17,118 nt of DNA from Candidatus Woesearchaeota archaeon (GCA_013329175.1 DUKR01000047.1:467-17584); one strand, 5' to 3'; shown: positions 1-7,462, numbered from the stretch's first letter. Translations and numbers: made by a program. The notes: generated by a model not told the origin, from the sequence alone.

Positions 1-24
1 AGAACGATTTAAGGACACGGGGCG
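1..24. repeat. Left terminal inverted repeat (imperfect)
   Basis: The first 24 bases, beginning AGAACGATTTAAGGACAC, match the reverse complement of the last 24 bases of the window at 20 of 24 positions (16 of the outer 18). The match starts exactly at base 1. Such a match at both extreme ends is very unlikely by chance. It could be a transposon-type terminal repeat, one half of a dyad in a circular molecule, or a dispersed repeat at which the window was cut. No transposase or integrase gene is present inside. Confidence 0.6.
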
Positions 25-27
25 CAA

Positions 28-108
28 TTATTCAATCGGCGAAATGCGTGGAGAGGTGTCAGCAGATGCAATCCATCGCGGTGTCACAATATCAACGCAT
101 TTCTCCAT
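28..108 (-). CDS. Possible 26-residue peptide, unknown
   Basis: An ATG (108-106) lies downstream of a GAGGT Shine-Dalgarno-like motif with 7 bases between them, and the frame runs to TAA at 30-28. The peptide starts MEKCVDIVTPRWIASAD and ends SPIE. It begins 20 bases after the stop of the preceding small membrane ORF, so it could be the last cistron of the Ehr-like operon or the start of a truncated gene. I do not recognise it. The same bases form a long-armed hairpin (38-106), which is an equally good explanation. There is no independent sign of coding. Confidence 0.25.
   Translation of the reverse strand: MEKCVDIVTPRWIASADTSPRISPIE
38..106. other. Imperfect hairpin with 12-bp arms near left end
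   Basis: Arms at 38-49 (GGCGAAATGCGT) and 95-106 (ACGCATTTCTCC) pair at 11 of 12 positions around a 45-base loop. The loop holds a direct repeat of GGTGTCA (55-61 and 80-86) and a small inner stem GATG/CATC. It sits just beyond the last genes of the Ehr-like operon, so it may stabilise or end the transcript, although no clear U-tract follows on the minus strand. It could also belong to the terminal-repeat structure. Confidence 0.35.
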
Positions 109-128
109 ATTTGTAACCTCTTTTGTTG

Positions 129-329
129 CTATTGATGCAGAAATATCTGGGCGAACCGCACGAGGAAGACTACCATCAGGATAAGAATGATAAGCTTCAC
201 CCCAAAGAAGATGAGCCAGAACTTTCGCCCAAGCTTCTTCTGCCTCTCAGACTGCTCGTGCCACTGCCGATTCAGGCTTTTGCTTGAGATTCCTGAGGCT
301 GAAGGTGTTCTCACTGCCCATCTCCTCAT
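129..329 (-). CDS. Small single-span membrane protein, hypothetical
   Basis: The 66-residue ORF starts at an ATG overlapping the stop of the hyfI-like gene (ATGA, 4-base overlap), which suggests translational coupling as the seventh cistron. Residues about 1-36 are polar and basic. Residues about 37-64 (FWLIFFGVKLIILILMVVFL) form one strongly hydrophobic helix, followed by a short tail ending FLHQ. I do not recognise a family. It might be an accessory membrane subunit of the Ehr-like complex. Its first 63 bases are similar to the 3' end of atpD but are read here in another frame, so the true N-terminus is uncertain. One possibility is that a frameshift split a protein starting MGSENTF from the membrane part. 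Confidence 0.5.
   Translation of the reverse strand: MRRWAVRTPSASGISSKSLNRQWHEQSERQKKLGRKFWLIFFGVKLIILILMVVFLVRFAQIFLHQ
265..327 (-). pseudogene. Fragment similar to the 3' end of atpD
   Basis: These 63 bases align without gaps to 7708-7770, the codons for the C-terminal end of the AtpD subunit in this same window, with 51 identities (about 81% by hand count). In the atpD reading frame the fragment reads EEMGSENTFSLRNLKQK against EEMDRENTFRLKRIKQK. Similarity begins one base after the first base of the hyfI-like stop codon and fades after 63 bases. In this frame an ATG at 321 would give 24 residues ending at TGA 249-247. It looks like a recombination or duplication scar linking the ends of the two operons, or the remodelled start of the small membrane protein. 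Confidence 0.55.
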
Positions 330-868
330 TGAGCACTCTGCTTCCCAACATGATTTTTTTCGCGTATCTTTTTCATAAAGCCAAGAATGCCCCTCATAAT
401 CTCCTTGGGGGAAGGCGGGTTTCCAAAAATTTTCAGGTCAACGGGTATGACTTTTTCAACGCTGCCGACAACTGCATAGCTATCCCGAAATATTCCAATG
501 CCGCAGGCATCATCCCCTAATGCGATAACCCATTTAGGCGATGGCGTTGCCTCATAGGTCTTACGAAGCGCTGTAGCCATGTTCAGTGTTACGGGCCCTG
601 TAACGATGAGCACGTCAGCATGCCTTGGCGACGCAACGAAGGTGATGCCGAAGCGCTCAATGTCATAATGAGGAGCAGTTAGATTCACCAGTTCTATCTC
701 AGGCGAATTATCGCTTCCTGTGTCCACTTCCCTTATTGCAATGCTCTTGCCAAAAATGGCGTTGATCTCCCCTTTTAAGGCAATGCCTAATGCTTCGAAC
801 TCTTCATCCTTAAACGTGACATCCTCGGTCACTTTTTGCCTCAACATGCTTAGTATAGGAATTGCCAT
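326..868 (-). CDS. hyfI: Ehr-type small subunit (HyfI/NuoB-like), no Fe-S cysteines
   Basis: This 180-residue protein belongs to the NuoB/HycG/HyfI family, which normally carries the proximal [4Fe-4S] cluster next to the large subunit. Family landmarks are clear: REVDTGS (46-52), YDIERFGITFVASPRHADVL (68-87), VTGPVT (89-94), ALGD (116-119) and IPVD (141-144). All four expected cluster cysteines are missing. The usual CNGC reads DNSP (53-56), the cysteine of GDC is D120, and the cysteine of PGCPP is N150 (FGNPP). One cysteine remains at 122, two residues from a ligand position, and cannot hold a cluster alone. The reading frame is otherwise intact and the fold motifs are conserved, so this is not simple decay. 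The start at 868 follows an AGGTG motif 6 bases upstream and lies 8 bases past the hyfG-like stop. Its role in the cell is unknown. Confidence 0.85.
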   Translation of the reverse strand: MAIPILSMLRQKVTEDVTFKDEEFEALGIALKGEINAIFGKSIAIREVDTGSDNSPEIELVNLTAPHYDIERFGITFVASPRHADVLIVTGPVTLNMATALRKTYEATPSPKWVIALGDDACGIGIFRDSYAVVGSVEKVIPVDLKIFGNPPSPKEIMRGILGFMKKIREKNHVGKQSAQ

Positions 869-876
869 GGCGCCAC

Positions 877-2439
877 CTACAGGTCATTTCCCTCATAGGA
901 CAGGTTCATGCTTTTATTAATCAGCGGGAAATCCGGGACAATGTTTCCAAGCACTGCATGCTCAATTGCGTTCCAATTGCAAAACGAGGCTGTCCTCACC
1001 TTATACCTCTCAATTTTCCCGTTGCCAAGAGAGATAAAATGAATATTCTGGCCTCGGGATGACTCAACAAGAGAGAAAGCATGCCCATCATGAAGCCTGT
1101 ATTCTGCGCACATTTTTCCTGATGGCAACGACGCAATGATGCGCTTGATGATGCCTACCGAGTCCTTGATTGTCGCTGCCTTCACCCTAAAGCGGGCAAG
1201 GACATCTCCCTCTTCGGTAACCTTATTTGACGGCGCTATCTGCTGGTATAGCCCATAAGGATGCTGTACCCTGACGTCGGCATGAATCCCCGATGCCCTT
1301 GCAATGGGCCCGCTCAGGTGCAGAGGCAGCACAAGCTCCTTTTTTACTACCCCTGTAGTCTCAAATCGGTCCACCACCATGGATGATGACAGTATCCCAT
1401 TGATGCCCTCAGTAAATCTTGAATAAAAAGAGCCAAGATAGCGGGATAACTCACTGAGGGCAGCAGGCTGCACATCATGTGCCATCCCACCTATCTTCAT
1501 CGCGCCCTTTAGGAATCTTGAGCCGCTTAGCGCCTCATTCCACCTGAGCATCTCTTCCCTCAGGATGAAAAAAGGGCTCGCTCCGAGAGGATAAGCAACA
1601 TCCACAACCATGCCTGCAATGTCACCCAGCAAAGAGTATACGCGCTCCATCTCAGCAAACAATGCCCTTATGTGCTCTGCCCTTGATGGCACATGAATAG
1701 CGCAGATTTTTTCGATTGCCATGCAATAGGCAAGCGCGTTTGCAATAGCCTCATCGCCGCAGATGCCCTGCGCTAAGAGAAGCCCTTCTTCGGGAGCCAT
1801 GCCTTCAGCTAATTTCTCAATCCCCCTATGCTTCCAGAAATGCCTGATCTCAAGATTGAATATAGTCTCTCCAATGACACTGAAGCGGAAATGGCCAGGA
1901 GGGATGATGCCAGCATGAACTGGCCCTACAGGAATCTGGTATACGCCATGCCCCTTCACTTCCTTAAATGGATATTCTTCAGACAAGGATATTGCCTTTT
2001 TTGCTTTGATGTGCATATTCCGAAATGACCTGAGCAATGGGTGAAAACCTTCAGGATATGCTTCATGCAGGAACAGCCGCCTTTGGTCAAATGCGCGGGC
2101 AAAAGCAACCCCAAACCCGTCCATAATCTCGCGCTCATACAAATAGGCAGGGGGAAATATTGCTGCAATTGATTCCATGCTCTCTTTCATTGCAGCCTGA
2201 ATAACCAGAATCTCTTCAAATCCCTCTTTCTCAAAGACATACCACAGCGTTATTCCATTCGCACCGTTAAAATCCTCCATGGCGAACAGGAGCATAAGGC
2301 TGAATCTCTGCTCTTTAAGGCGCTGAGCAAGTGCGGGAATCTCAGTATCATCAGCCTTTACAACTACCTCCCCCTTATTGGCCTCCTCAAACCTGGTGGA
2401 GGGGAACAGGCGCCTAACCTCTTTATCGAATTCGCTCAT
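877..2439 (-). CDS. hyfG: Ehr-type large subunit (HyfG/HycE-like, NuoC-NuoD fusion) without NiFe ligands
   Basis: The 520-residue protein fuses an N-terminal NuoC-like domain (about 1-150, with YLYEREIMDGFGV at 99-111) to a NuoD/HycE-like catalytic domain. The latter shows GVYQIPVGPVHAGIIPPGHF (165-184), ETIFNLEIRHFWKHRGIEKL (191-210) and the C-terminal NIVPDFPLINKSMNLSYEGN. In true [NiFe] hydrogenases the L1 motif is RxCGxC...H and the L2 motif is DPCxxC. Here the L1 site reads GICGDEAIAN (225-234), with the second cysteine replaced by E and the histidine by N. The L2 site reads ASFCNW (484-489), with no CxxC pair. A NiFe centre cannot be bound, so it fits energy-converting hydrogenase-related (Ehr) complexes. 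A strong GGAGGG Shine-Dalgarno lies inside the end of hyfF upstream of ATG 2439. No C-terminal processing site is expected or seen. Confidence 0.9.
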   Translation of the reverse strand: MSEFDKEVRRLFPSTRFEEANKGEVVVKADDTEIPALAQRLKEQRFSLMLLFAMEDFNGANGITLWYVFEKEGFEEILVIQAAMKESMESIAAIFPPAYLYEREIMDGFGVAFARAFDQRRLFLHEAYPEGFHPLLRSFRNMHIKAKKAISLSEEYPFKEVKGHGVYQIPVGPVHAGIIPPGHFRFSVIGETIFNLEIRHFWKHRGIEKLAEGMAPEEGLLLAQGICGDEAIANALAYCMAIEKICAIHVPSRAEHIRALFAEMERVYSLLGDIAGMVVDVAYPLGASPFFILREEMLRWNEALSGSRFLKGAMKIGGMAHDVQPAALSELSRYLGSFYSRFTEGINGILSSSMVVDRFETTGVVKKELVLPLHLSGPIARASGIHADVRVQHPYGLYQQIAPSNKVTEEGDVLARFRVKAATIKDSVGIIKRIIASLPSGKMCAEYRLHDGHAFSLVESSRGQNIHFISLGNGKIERYKVRTASFCNWNAIEHAVLGNIVPDFPLINKSMNLSYEGNDL

Positions 2440-2443
2440 GTTA

Positions 2444-3889
2444 TTACCCTCCTAATCCCAGCAGTGAGACCATCTCAGCTAAAATACCAGACAATGGAAG
2501 CGGGAAATATGCCCCAAAAACCAACAGCAGCAGGATTAATGCCAGAATGGGGATTTTCATGCTTGGATATATTTCATACGGCTCTGGTGCGGCTCCCTGC
2601 ATGGTGACTAACTGCAGTATCAGCCAGACGAACGACCCTGCTGCTATGAGAAGGAAAAGTAGCAGTATGATCGCTGAAAACAAAGATGCCTTGGCAAGTG
2701 AGGCAATAATATAAAATTTGGGCATAAACATGGGAAAAAGAGGCGTTCCGATTATTGCAACACTTCCTATGATGAGCCCCAAGGCAGCTAAGGGCTGGAG
2801 CCTGAATACTCCCTTAATCTCCGCCATGCTCATGCTGCCATATTGCCGGTGGATTATTCCTGCTGAAAAGAAAAGCAGGGCTTTTACCATAGCGTGTGCT
2901 GCGACAAAATACAGCACCCAAAAAATGTTTCCGGCAGCAATGCCGATAAGCATGAACCCCATGCTCTCGACGCTTGAGTAAGCAATTAATTTCTTCAGGT
3001 TTGTTTTTTGAAGCATGCTAAGGCTTGCTATTCCTACAGTAATTATCCCAAAAACCAATACCATCATTGATGCTTCATGCCCCATGCTGCTTTTTGCAAC
3101 CAGCGCATATACCCTAAGAATGGCATATATCCCGATGTTGAGGACTGAACCTGAAAGCAGGACGCTGACATCGGATGCTGCTTTTGAATGGGATGGCGGA
3201 AGCCACGTATGGAAAGGGACAATCCCTGATTTAGCCGCAAAGCCTATAAAAATAAACACAAAGGAAAAGAAAAGCAATTGAGGCTGAATCTGATGCGAAG
3301 CCTGCAATAATGCGTCCCAATTCAGTGTAGCAGCGCCGCTTCCATTTTTGCTTGCTGCAAACAGCAGAATGAGGCCTATGAAAGAAAAAAGCATCGCTGT
3401 TGACGTTATAAACACGTATTTCATGGCAGCAACAATGTTTTCCTTTGCATTCAGAGTCACTATCAATACTGCTGAAACAATGGTCGTTATCTCTGCAAAA
3501 ATCCATAAGACCGAGAGATTGTTAGAGCTAAATGCCAGAACCATGGCAAGCAGCAGTGAATTATATCCCAGATAAAACAGTTTCACATTGGCCTTACTCA
3601 GCTCCCCTTCCTTAATCAGGCAGGCTACATACCCTTTAGCGTAAATTGCAGCAAAGAAGAATATGACTCCTGTGATGAGGATTTCATAGGCGCCCAATGT
3701 GTCAACCACAAGATAACGGCTCTTATGAAACACAGCAGGCAGAACCCCCTTAACCAGCAGGTATACCGGAAATAGGGCGACAAACACAGAATGGAACACC
3801 GTAACATAATTCATCATGTTCAGTGAGCGGGACAATATGATGGCCAGCATGACGGCAATCAATACCGAAAGAATGACTATCAGCATCAT
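2444..3889 (-). CDS. hyfF: Antiporter-like membrane subunit HyfF (NuoN/M-like)
   Basis: The 481-residue, highly hydrophobic protein (about 14 membrane helices) belongs to the Mrp/NuoLMN antiporter-like family and is closest in pattern to HyfF. The channel residues are retained: E133 in helix 5 (WIFAEITT), K220 in helix 7 (FAAKSGIVPFHTWLP), and H332/K336 in helix 12 (AAHAMVKALLFFSAG). Position 251 is N (GSVLNIGIYAILR), as in many HyfF proteins. It should form one half-channel for protons or sodium in the membrane arm. The tandem ATGATG start overlaps the hyfE stop by 4 bases, so it is translationally coupled. Confidence 0.88.
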   Translation of the reverse strand: MMLIVILSVLIAVMLAIILSRSLNMMNYVTVFHSVFVALFPVYLLVKGVLPAVFHKSRYLVVDTLGAYEILITGVIFFFAAIYAKGYVACLIKEGELSKANVKLFYLGYNSLLLAMVLAFSSNNLSVLWIFAEITTIVSAVLIVTLNAKENIVAAMKYVFITSTAMLFSFIGLILLFAASKNGSGAATLNWDALLQASHQIQPQLLFFSFVFIFIGFAAKSGIVPFHTWLPPSHSKAASDVSVLLSGSVLNIGIYAILRVYALVAKSSMGHEASMMVLVFGIITVGIASLSMLQKTNLKKLIAYSSVESMGFMLIGIAAGNIFWVLYFVAAHAMVKALLFFSAGIIHRQYGSMSMAEIKGVFRLQPLAALGLIIGSVAIIGTPLFPMFMPKFYIIASLAKASLFSAIILLLFLLIAAGSFVWLILQLVTMQGAAPEPYEIYPSMKIPILALILLLLVFGAYFPLPLSGILAEMVSLLGLGG

Positions 3890-4572
3890 TTTTCATCCAC
3901 CTTCTTAAACCAATTCCTGAAAGGGTTCAGCCTCTTGTGGAACTCTTCTATCGAGGAATTCATGCCAAACCCCAGAATAGAAGTAATTGCCACTAATGCA
4001 AGCAAATCCATGAGGACCATCACTTCAATCAAGAAAGGCATTTCCCCAACGAAAAAGCTTAGCAACACCACGCCATTCTCCATAACAAGATAACCGATAG
4101 TTTTAGTAATGATCTTTATCCTGCTGAAAATAATCATGAACCCGATAAGGACAAGAGAGAAGCCCATGACTACTCCAAAATAATTGAAGGGGTCAAGCCC
4201 AAGGTCATCCTTGATTCCGGAAAACGCCAAAAAAACAATGATGACGATGAATAAGCTGAGAAATATCGAAGAGGTCGGATGGAGATAGTGATACTCTAAG
4301 TCAGTATATATCTTCATTATTTTCTGAGTTCTTTTAAGCAGTGCAGGGATGAGCCATAATTTGGTGATAATGGTAAGGATGGAAGCATACAAAAAGACAT
4401 TGGCCCCTTCGCCTAAGAAGAACAAGAAGGCTATGGCTGAAAGAACCAGCGAATGAAGAGCGTAGGTATTGATGAGCGATATCAGGTTCCTGCGGGAGAT
4501 GACAAGAGCAGTCAGCACTACAAGCAGCACCATGCACACCTTTATCAGCTCATCTATGAGTTGAATAGTCAC
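3886..4572 (-). CDS. hyfE: Hydrogenase-4 membrane subunit HyfE (NuoK-related)
   Basis: The 228-residue membrane protein has about six helices and matches the HyfE family in length, position and features: TYALHSLVLSAIAFLF near 36-52, YASILTIITKLWLIPALLKR at about 62-81, and MENGVVLLSF, which resembles the membrane Glu motif of NuoK-like helices. HyfE-type subunits sit between the antiporter-like subunits and the NuoH-like subunit and take part in ion translocation. It overlaps hyfC upstream and hyfF downstream by 4 bases each (ATGA). The C-terminus is a basic cytoplasmic tail ending WFKKVDEK. Confidence 0.85.
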   Translation of the reverse strand: MTIQLIDELIKVCMVLLVVLTALVISRRNLISLINTYALHSLVLSAIAFLFFLGEGANVFLYASILTIITKLWLIPALLKRTQKIMKIYTDLEYHYLHPTSSIFLSLFIVIIVFLAFSGIKDDLGLDPFNYFGVVMGFSLVLIGFMIIFSRIKIITKTIGYLVMENGVVLLSFFVGEMPFLIEVMVLMDLLALVAITSILGFGMNSSIEEFHKRLNPFRNWFKKVDEK

Positions 4573-5507
4573 AGCAATACCTCCATCATGATAGTTACCA
4601 CCGAAAGGAAAAACGAGAGGGCAAACAGGTTTGGCAGGCGAAACAGGCGCAATTTTGCAACTGAAGACTCGATAACGCCAATGCTGGCTGCAAGGAATGC
4701 CCCTTTTATTGCAAATGCTCCAAAAGCAATGAGAATGCCAGCAGGGAATAAAACCTGCAGATTAAACCCCATTGGCATGAAGAGGTTGATGATAATTCCC
4801 ATAAGCAGAAGCTGCTTTATTGCTGAGGCAATCTCAAGAAGCGCAAGGTTCCTGCCTGACTGTTCCAATATCATCGCTTCATGCACCATGGTTAGTTCCA
4901 GATGGGTTTCGGGATTATCTATAGGTATCCTTGCAGTTTCAGTGAGAAGCACAATGACTAATGGGATCAGGAGCAGCCAGAGAGAGGCATAGCCACCCAG
5001 GCCATGCGACGCTTCTCTCAGGATTTCAAAAAGATTGGTGCTCCTGAAAACAAAGGCAATGGCTGCAAAGAGAACAATTACTACCGGCTCAACCATGGAT
5101 GAAATGCTCATCTCCCTTGAACTTCCCATGCCTCCAAAGGCGCTCCCCGCATCCAGGCCACCAAGCGCCATGAAGAACTTGCCTACTGCGAGGATATATA
5201 GCAATAGGATGATGTTGCCAAAACCGGAGTAATCATCCGGAATAAAAAGCAAAGGCACAAATAATGCAGCTACAAGGGCAGAGATTATGCTGATATAGGG
5301 AGCCACACGCATAATAAAGGAAGAATTGCTGGAATACACCACCTCTTTCTTAAAAAGCTTCCAGAGAGAGTAATATGCCTGGAGCAGGCCTGGCCCTTTC
5401 CTTCCCTGAAGGAAAGCCTTCATTTTTTTTACCAAAGAGATGTAAAGCGGAGCAAGGGCCATCACTACTACGACATTAATTATAGCGAATGCTATGAAGC
5501 CGCTCAT
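4569..5507 (-). CDS. hyfC: NuoH-like membrane subunit HyfC
   Basis: The 312-residue protein of about eight helices is a HyfC/HycD/NuoH-type subunit that anchors the peripheral large and small subunits to the membrane. Its conserved cytoplasmic loops are intact: QGRKGPGLLQAYYSLWKLFK (34-53), GLDAGSAFGGMGSSREM, and TETARIPIDNPETHLELTMV leading into HEAMILEQSGRNLALLE. These Glu/Arg/Asp-rich loops normally relay energy from the redox site to the channels. Their conservation is notable because the redox centres in the neighbouring subunits are gone. It overlaps hyfB and hyfE by 4 bases on either side. Confidence 0.9.
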   Translation of the reverse strand: MSGFIAFAIINVVVVMALAPLYISLVKKMKAFLQGRKGPGLLQAYYSLWKLFKKEVVYSSNSSFIMRVAPYISIISALVAALFVPLLFIPDDYSGFGNIILLLYILAVGKFFMALGGLDAGSAFGGMGSSREMSISSMVEPVVIVLFAAIAFVFRSTNLFEILREASHGLGGYASLWLLLIPLVIVLLTETARIPIDNPETHLELTMVHEAMILEQSGRNLALLEIASAIKQLLLMGIIINLFMPMGFNLQVLFPAGILIAFGAFAIKGAFLAASIGVIESSVAKLRLFRLPNLFALSFFLSVVTIMMEVLL

Positions 5508-7462
5508 CGTATAGCCACCCCAAGATACAGCAGGAGAGCAAGGATTGCAACAAAACTAGACAATAGGTAAGGGTCCAATTCCACTTTGTTCTGCACCTTA
5601 TAGAGGAATGAAGAGAGAAAGCGGATGAGCCTGACTACAGGAAGGTACAGATACTCCTCAAAAAACCTGAGCAGCAGCACCTCTGCATGCCCCTCTTTGA
5701 ATACCGCACTATCATGGTCATGAAATGAGCGGCGATTTATTTTTTTTGTGCGATAGATAGAGGAAAATATGGTTAGGATTGGATCTGAAAAGCCGGATGC
5801 AGTATATTCCATCCTGCTGTTTTGGGAAGCGATGCCGCAACCCCATGTCTCGCTTATCCTTACATTTCTATTGCTTATGCCCCTCACCGCAATGAAGATG
5901 ACTGCTCCTATGAAAACTGCGGTTGCAGATATCAATAGCAAATTGGGCAAATCAAACGATATGCCTGCCTTCTGGCCTACCTGCTGAAATATCTGAAAGG
6001 AAAAAACTCCAAGGCCAATGCATAACACAGCAAGTATTGCCTGGCCGAGAATCATGGCTGGTCCTGATTCTTTAGCCATCTCCGCCTCTTTTGAGCGGGG
6101 CAGAGCTAAAAAGACAATCCCAAATGCCTTTACAAAACATGCTGCGGCTAAAGCGCTTGTCAGTGCGAACAAAGACAAAGCAAAGAACAAAACAAGTGTC
6201 ATCATTGGCGATGCAATGACACCAGAACTAAAAAACACCTGAAAGAGCATAAGCTCACTAACAAACCCATTCAGGGGGGGAAGCGCGCTTATTGATATGG
6301 CTCCGATAAGAAAGAGTGCAGCGGTGTAGGGCATGGTTTTCATAAGCCCGCCCATCTTTTCGATATTTTTGGTGTGTGTTGCATGAACTACTGAGCCTGC
6401 GCTTAAAAAAAGGAGACTTTTGAATAATGCGTGGTTCAGGGTGTGGAATAGCGCTGCAAAAAGCGCAAGCAATGCAATAGCAGGTTGGCTATACCATGAA
6501 AAGAGCATATACAGCCCAATTCCAATCAGGATGATGCCGATATTTTCTATACTATGGTAAGCAAGCAGCCTTTTCAAATCGTGCTCTTTCAGCGCATAAA
6601 TGACACCTAATAAGGCAGAGGAGGTGCCTAAAATAAGGATGAGGATGCCCCACCATAATTTTTTATCTGGAAGCAGCAGGATGAATCTGACAATGCCATA
6701 GATGGCAACCTTTATCATGACGCCAGACATCAATGCAGAAATGGGGGATGGGCTTGCCGGGTGCGCATAAGGGAGCCATTTATGGAATGGGATGGCCCCT
6801 GCCTTAATCCCAAAGCCGAGCGCGAGAGAAACAAAGACTAACGAAGCAATGAAGGGAGGCAATCCCCTTATGGTTATAATCTCAAGGGTTCCTGCATGAT
6901 TATAGATAAGGGCGAATGCAAAAATCAGGAAGACTGTACTCAACTGAGTCATGACAAAATAAAATATGCCTGCTTTTCTTGTTTCCTCTTTCTCAAAATC
7001 AATAAGAACAAGGAATAAAGATGAAATGGACATCAATTCCCAGAACACCAGGAAACCCAGCAGATGGTGAGATGCCACCACAAGCACCATGGAGAGAATG
7101 AACACTGCCATCATCGAGAGCATGAAATTCTTTTTTCTCTCGCTGCCAACATGCTCAACGTAGGATAGTGAATAGATAGCGACAGAAAGGCCAACCAGCC
7201 CTATAATGCCTATGAAGAAGGCTGCAAGTACATCTATGGACAGCGAAACCCGCAGGCCTGAAAGCATCAGGTAAAAGGCAAGAGCATCACCCCCTAAAAG
7301 GACACTCAATGACGAGGCAAGAAACAAAACACATGCCAGAATGATCAGCGCCAAAAAGCATTTTCTGATGCGTGATTGCTTCACATGCAGGAAAACGAGT
7401 GCCAGAAAGGAAGCAATGAGCAATAGCCCTACCCCACTTTGGAAAAAGAGTGTTGGCATCAT
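5504..7462 (-). CDS. hyfB: Antiporter-like membrane subunit HyfB (NuoL-like)
   Basis: The 652-residue protein is a NuoL/MrpA-type subunit of the HyfB family. Channel residues are present: E142 in helix 5 (FWELMSISS), K220 in helix 7 (GFGIKAGAIPFHKWLPYAHP), K251 in helix 8 (GVMIKVAIYG) and H344/K348 in helix 12 (LNHALFKSLLFLSAGS). The C-terminal region carries the HyfB-type sequence ETWGCGIASQNSRMEYTASG, followed by a long soluble or lateral segment and a final helix. It is the first structural gene of the Ehr-like operon. The ATG at 7462 is followed by a second ATG at 7459. It is preceded by a good ribosome binding site, AAGGTGAT, with GGTGAT at 7474-7469 and 6 bases of spacing. A leader of about 115 bases separates it from its TATA box. 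Confidence 0.9.
   Translation of the reverse strand: MMPTLFFQSGVGLLLIASFLALVFLHVKQSRIRKCFLALIILACVLFLASSLSVLLGGDALAFYLMLSGLRVSLSIDVLAAFFIGIIGLVGLSVAIYSLSYVEHVGSERKKNFMLSMMAVFILSMVLVVASHHLLGFLVFWELMSISSLFLVLIDFEKEETRKAGIFYFVMTQLSTVFLIFAFALIYNHAGTLEIITIRGLPPFIASLVFVSLALGFGIKAGAIPFHKWLPYAHPASPSPISALMSGVMIKVAIYGIVRFILLLPDKKLWWGILILILGTSSALLGVIYALKEHDLKRLLAYHSIENIGIILIGIGLYMLFSWYSQPAIALLALFAALFHTLNHALFKSLLFLSAGSVVHATHTKNIEKMGGLMKTMPYTAALFLIGAISISALPPLNGFVSELMLFQVFFSSGVIASPMMTLVLFFALSLFALTSALAAACFVKAFGIVFLALPRSKEAEMAKESGPAMILGQAILAVLCIGLGVFSFQIFQQVGQKAGISFDLPNLLLISATAVFIGAVIFIAVRGISNRNVRISETWGCGIASQNSRMEYTASGFSDPILTIFSSIYRTKKINRRSFHDHDSAVFKEGHAEVLLLRFFEEYLYLPVVRLIRFLSSFLYKVQNKVELDPYLLSSFVAILALLLYLGVAIR

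Noticed and set aside
28..110. A tRNA or C/D box RNA at the left end
   Set aside because: There is no cloverleaf or T-loop sequence, and the box C and D motifs are not convincing on either strand.
2..184. Plus-strand frame open from the left edge to TAA at 182-184
   Set aside because: Sixty open codons are not rare by chance. There is no recognisable protein, and it overlaps the minus-strand membrane ORF and its downstream hairpin.
4453..4992. Plus-strand ORF of 179 codons opposite hyfE/hyfC
   Set aside because: It spans two well-conserved minus-strand genes, has no promoter or family likeness, and is a shadow of them.
326..7462. A functional group 4 [NiFe] hydrogenase or formate hydrogenlyase
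   Set aside because: The NiFe cysteine pairs and all proximal cluster cysteines are absent, and no ferredoxin-like, formate dehydrogenase or maturation gene is in the window.
326..7462. Respiratory complex I (Nuo)
   Set aside because: There are no NuoA, NuoJ or NADH-module genes, NuoC and NuoD are fused as in HyfG/HycE, and the HyfB and HyfE features are specific to hydrogenase-4-type complexes.
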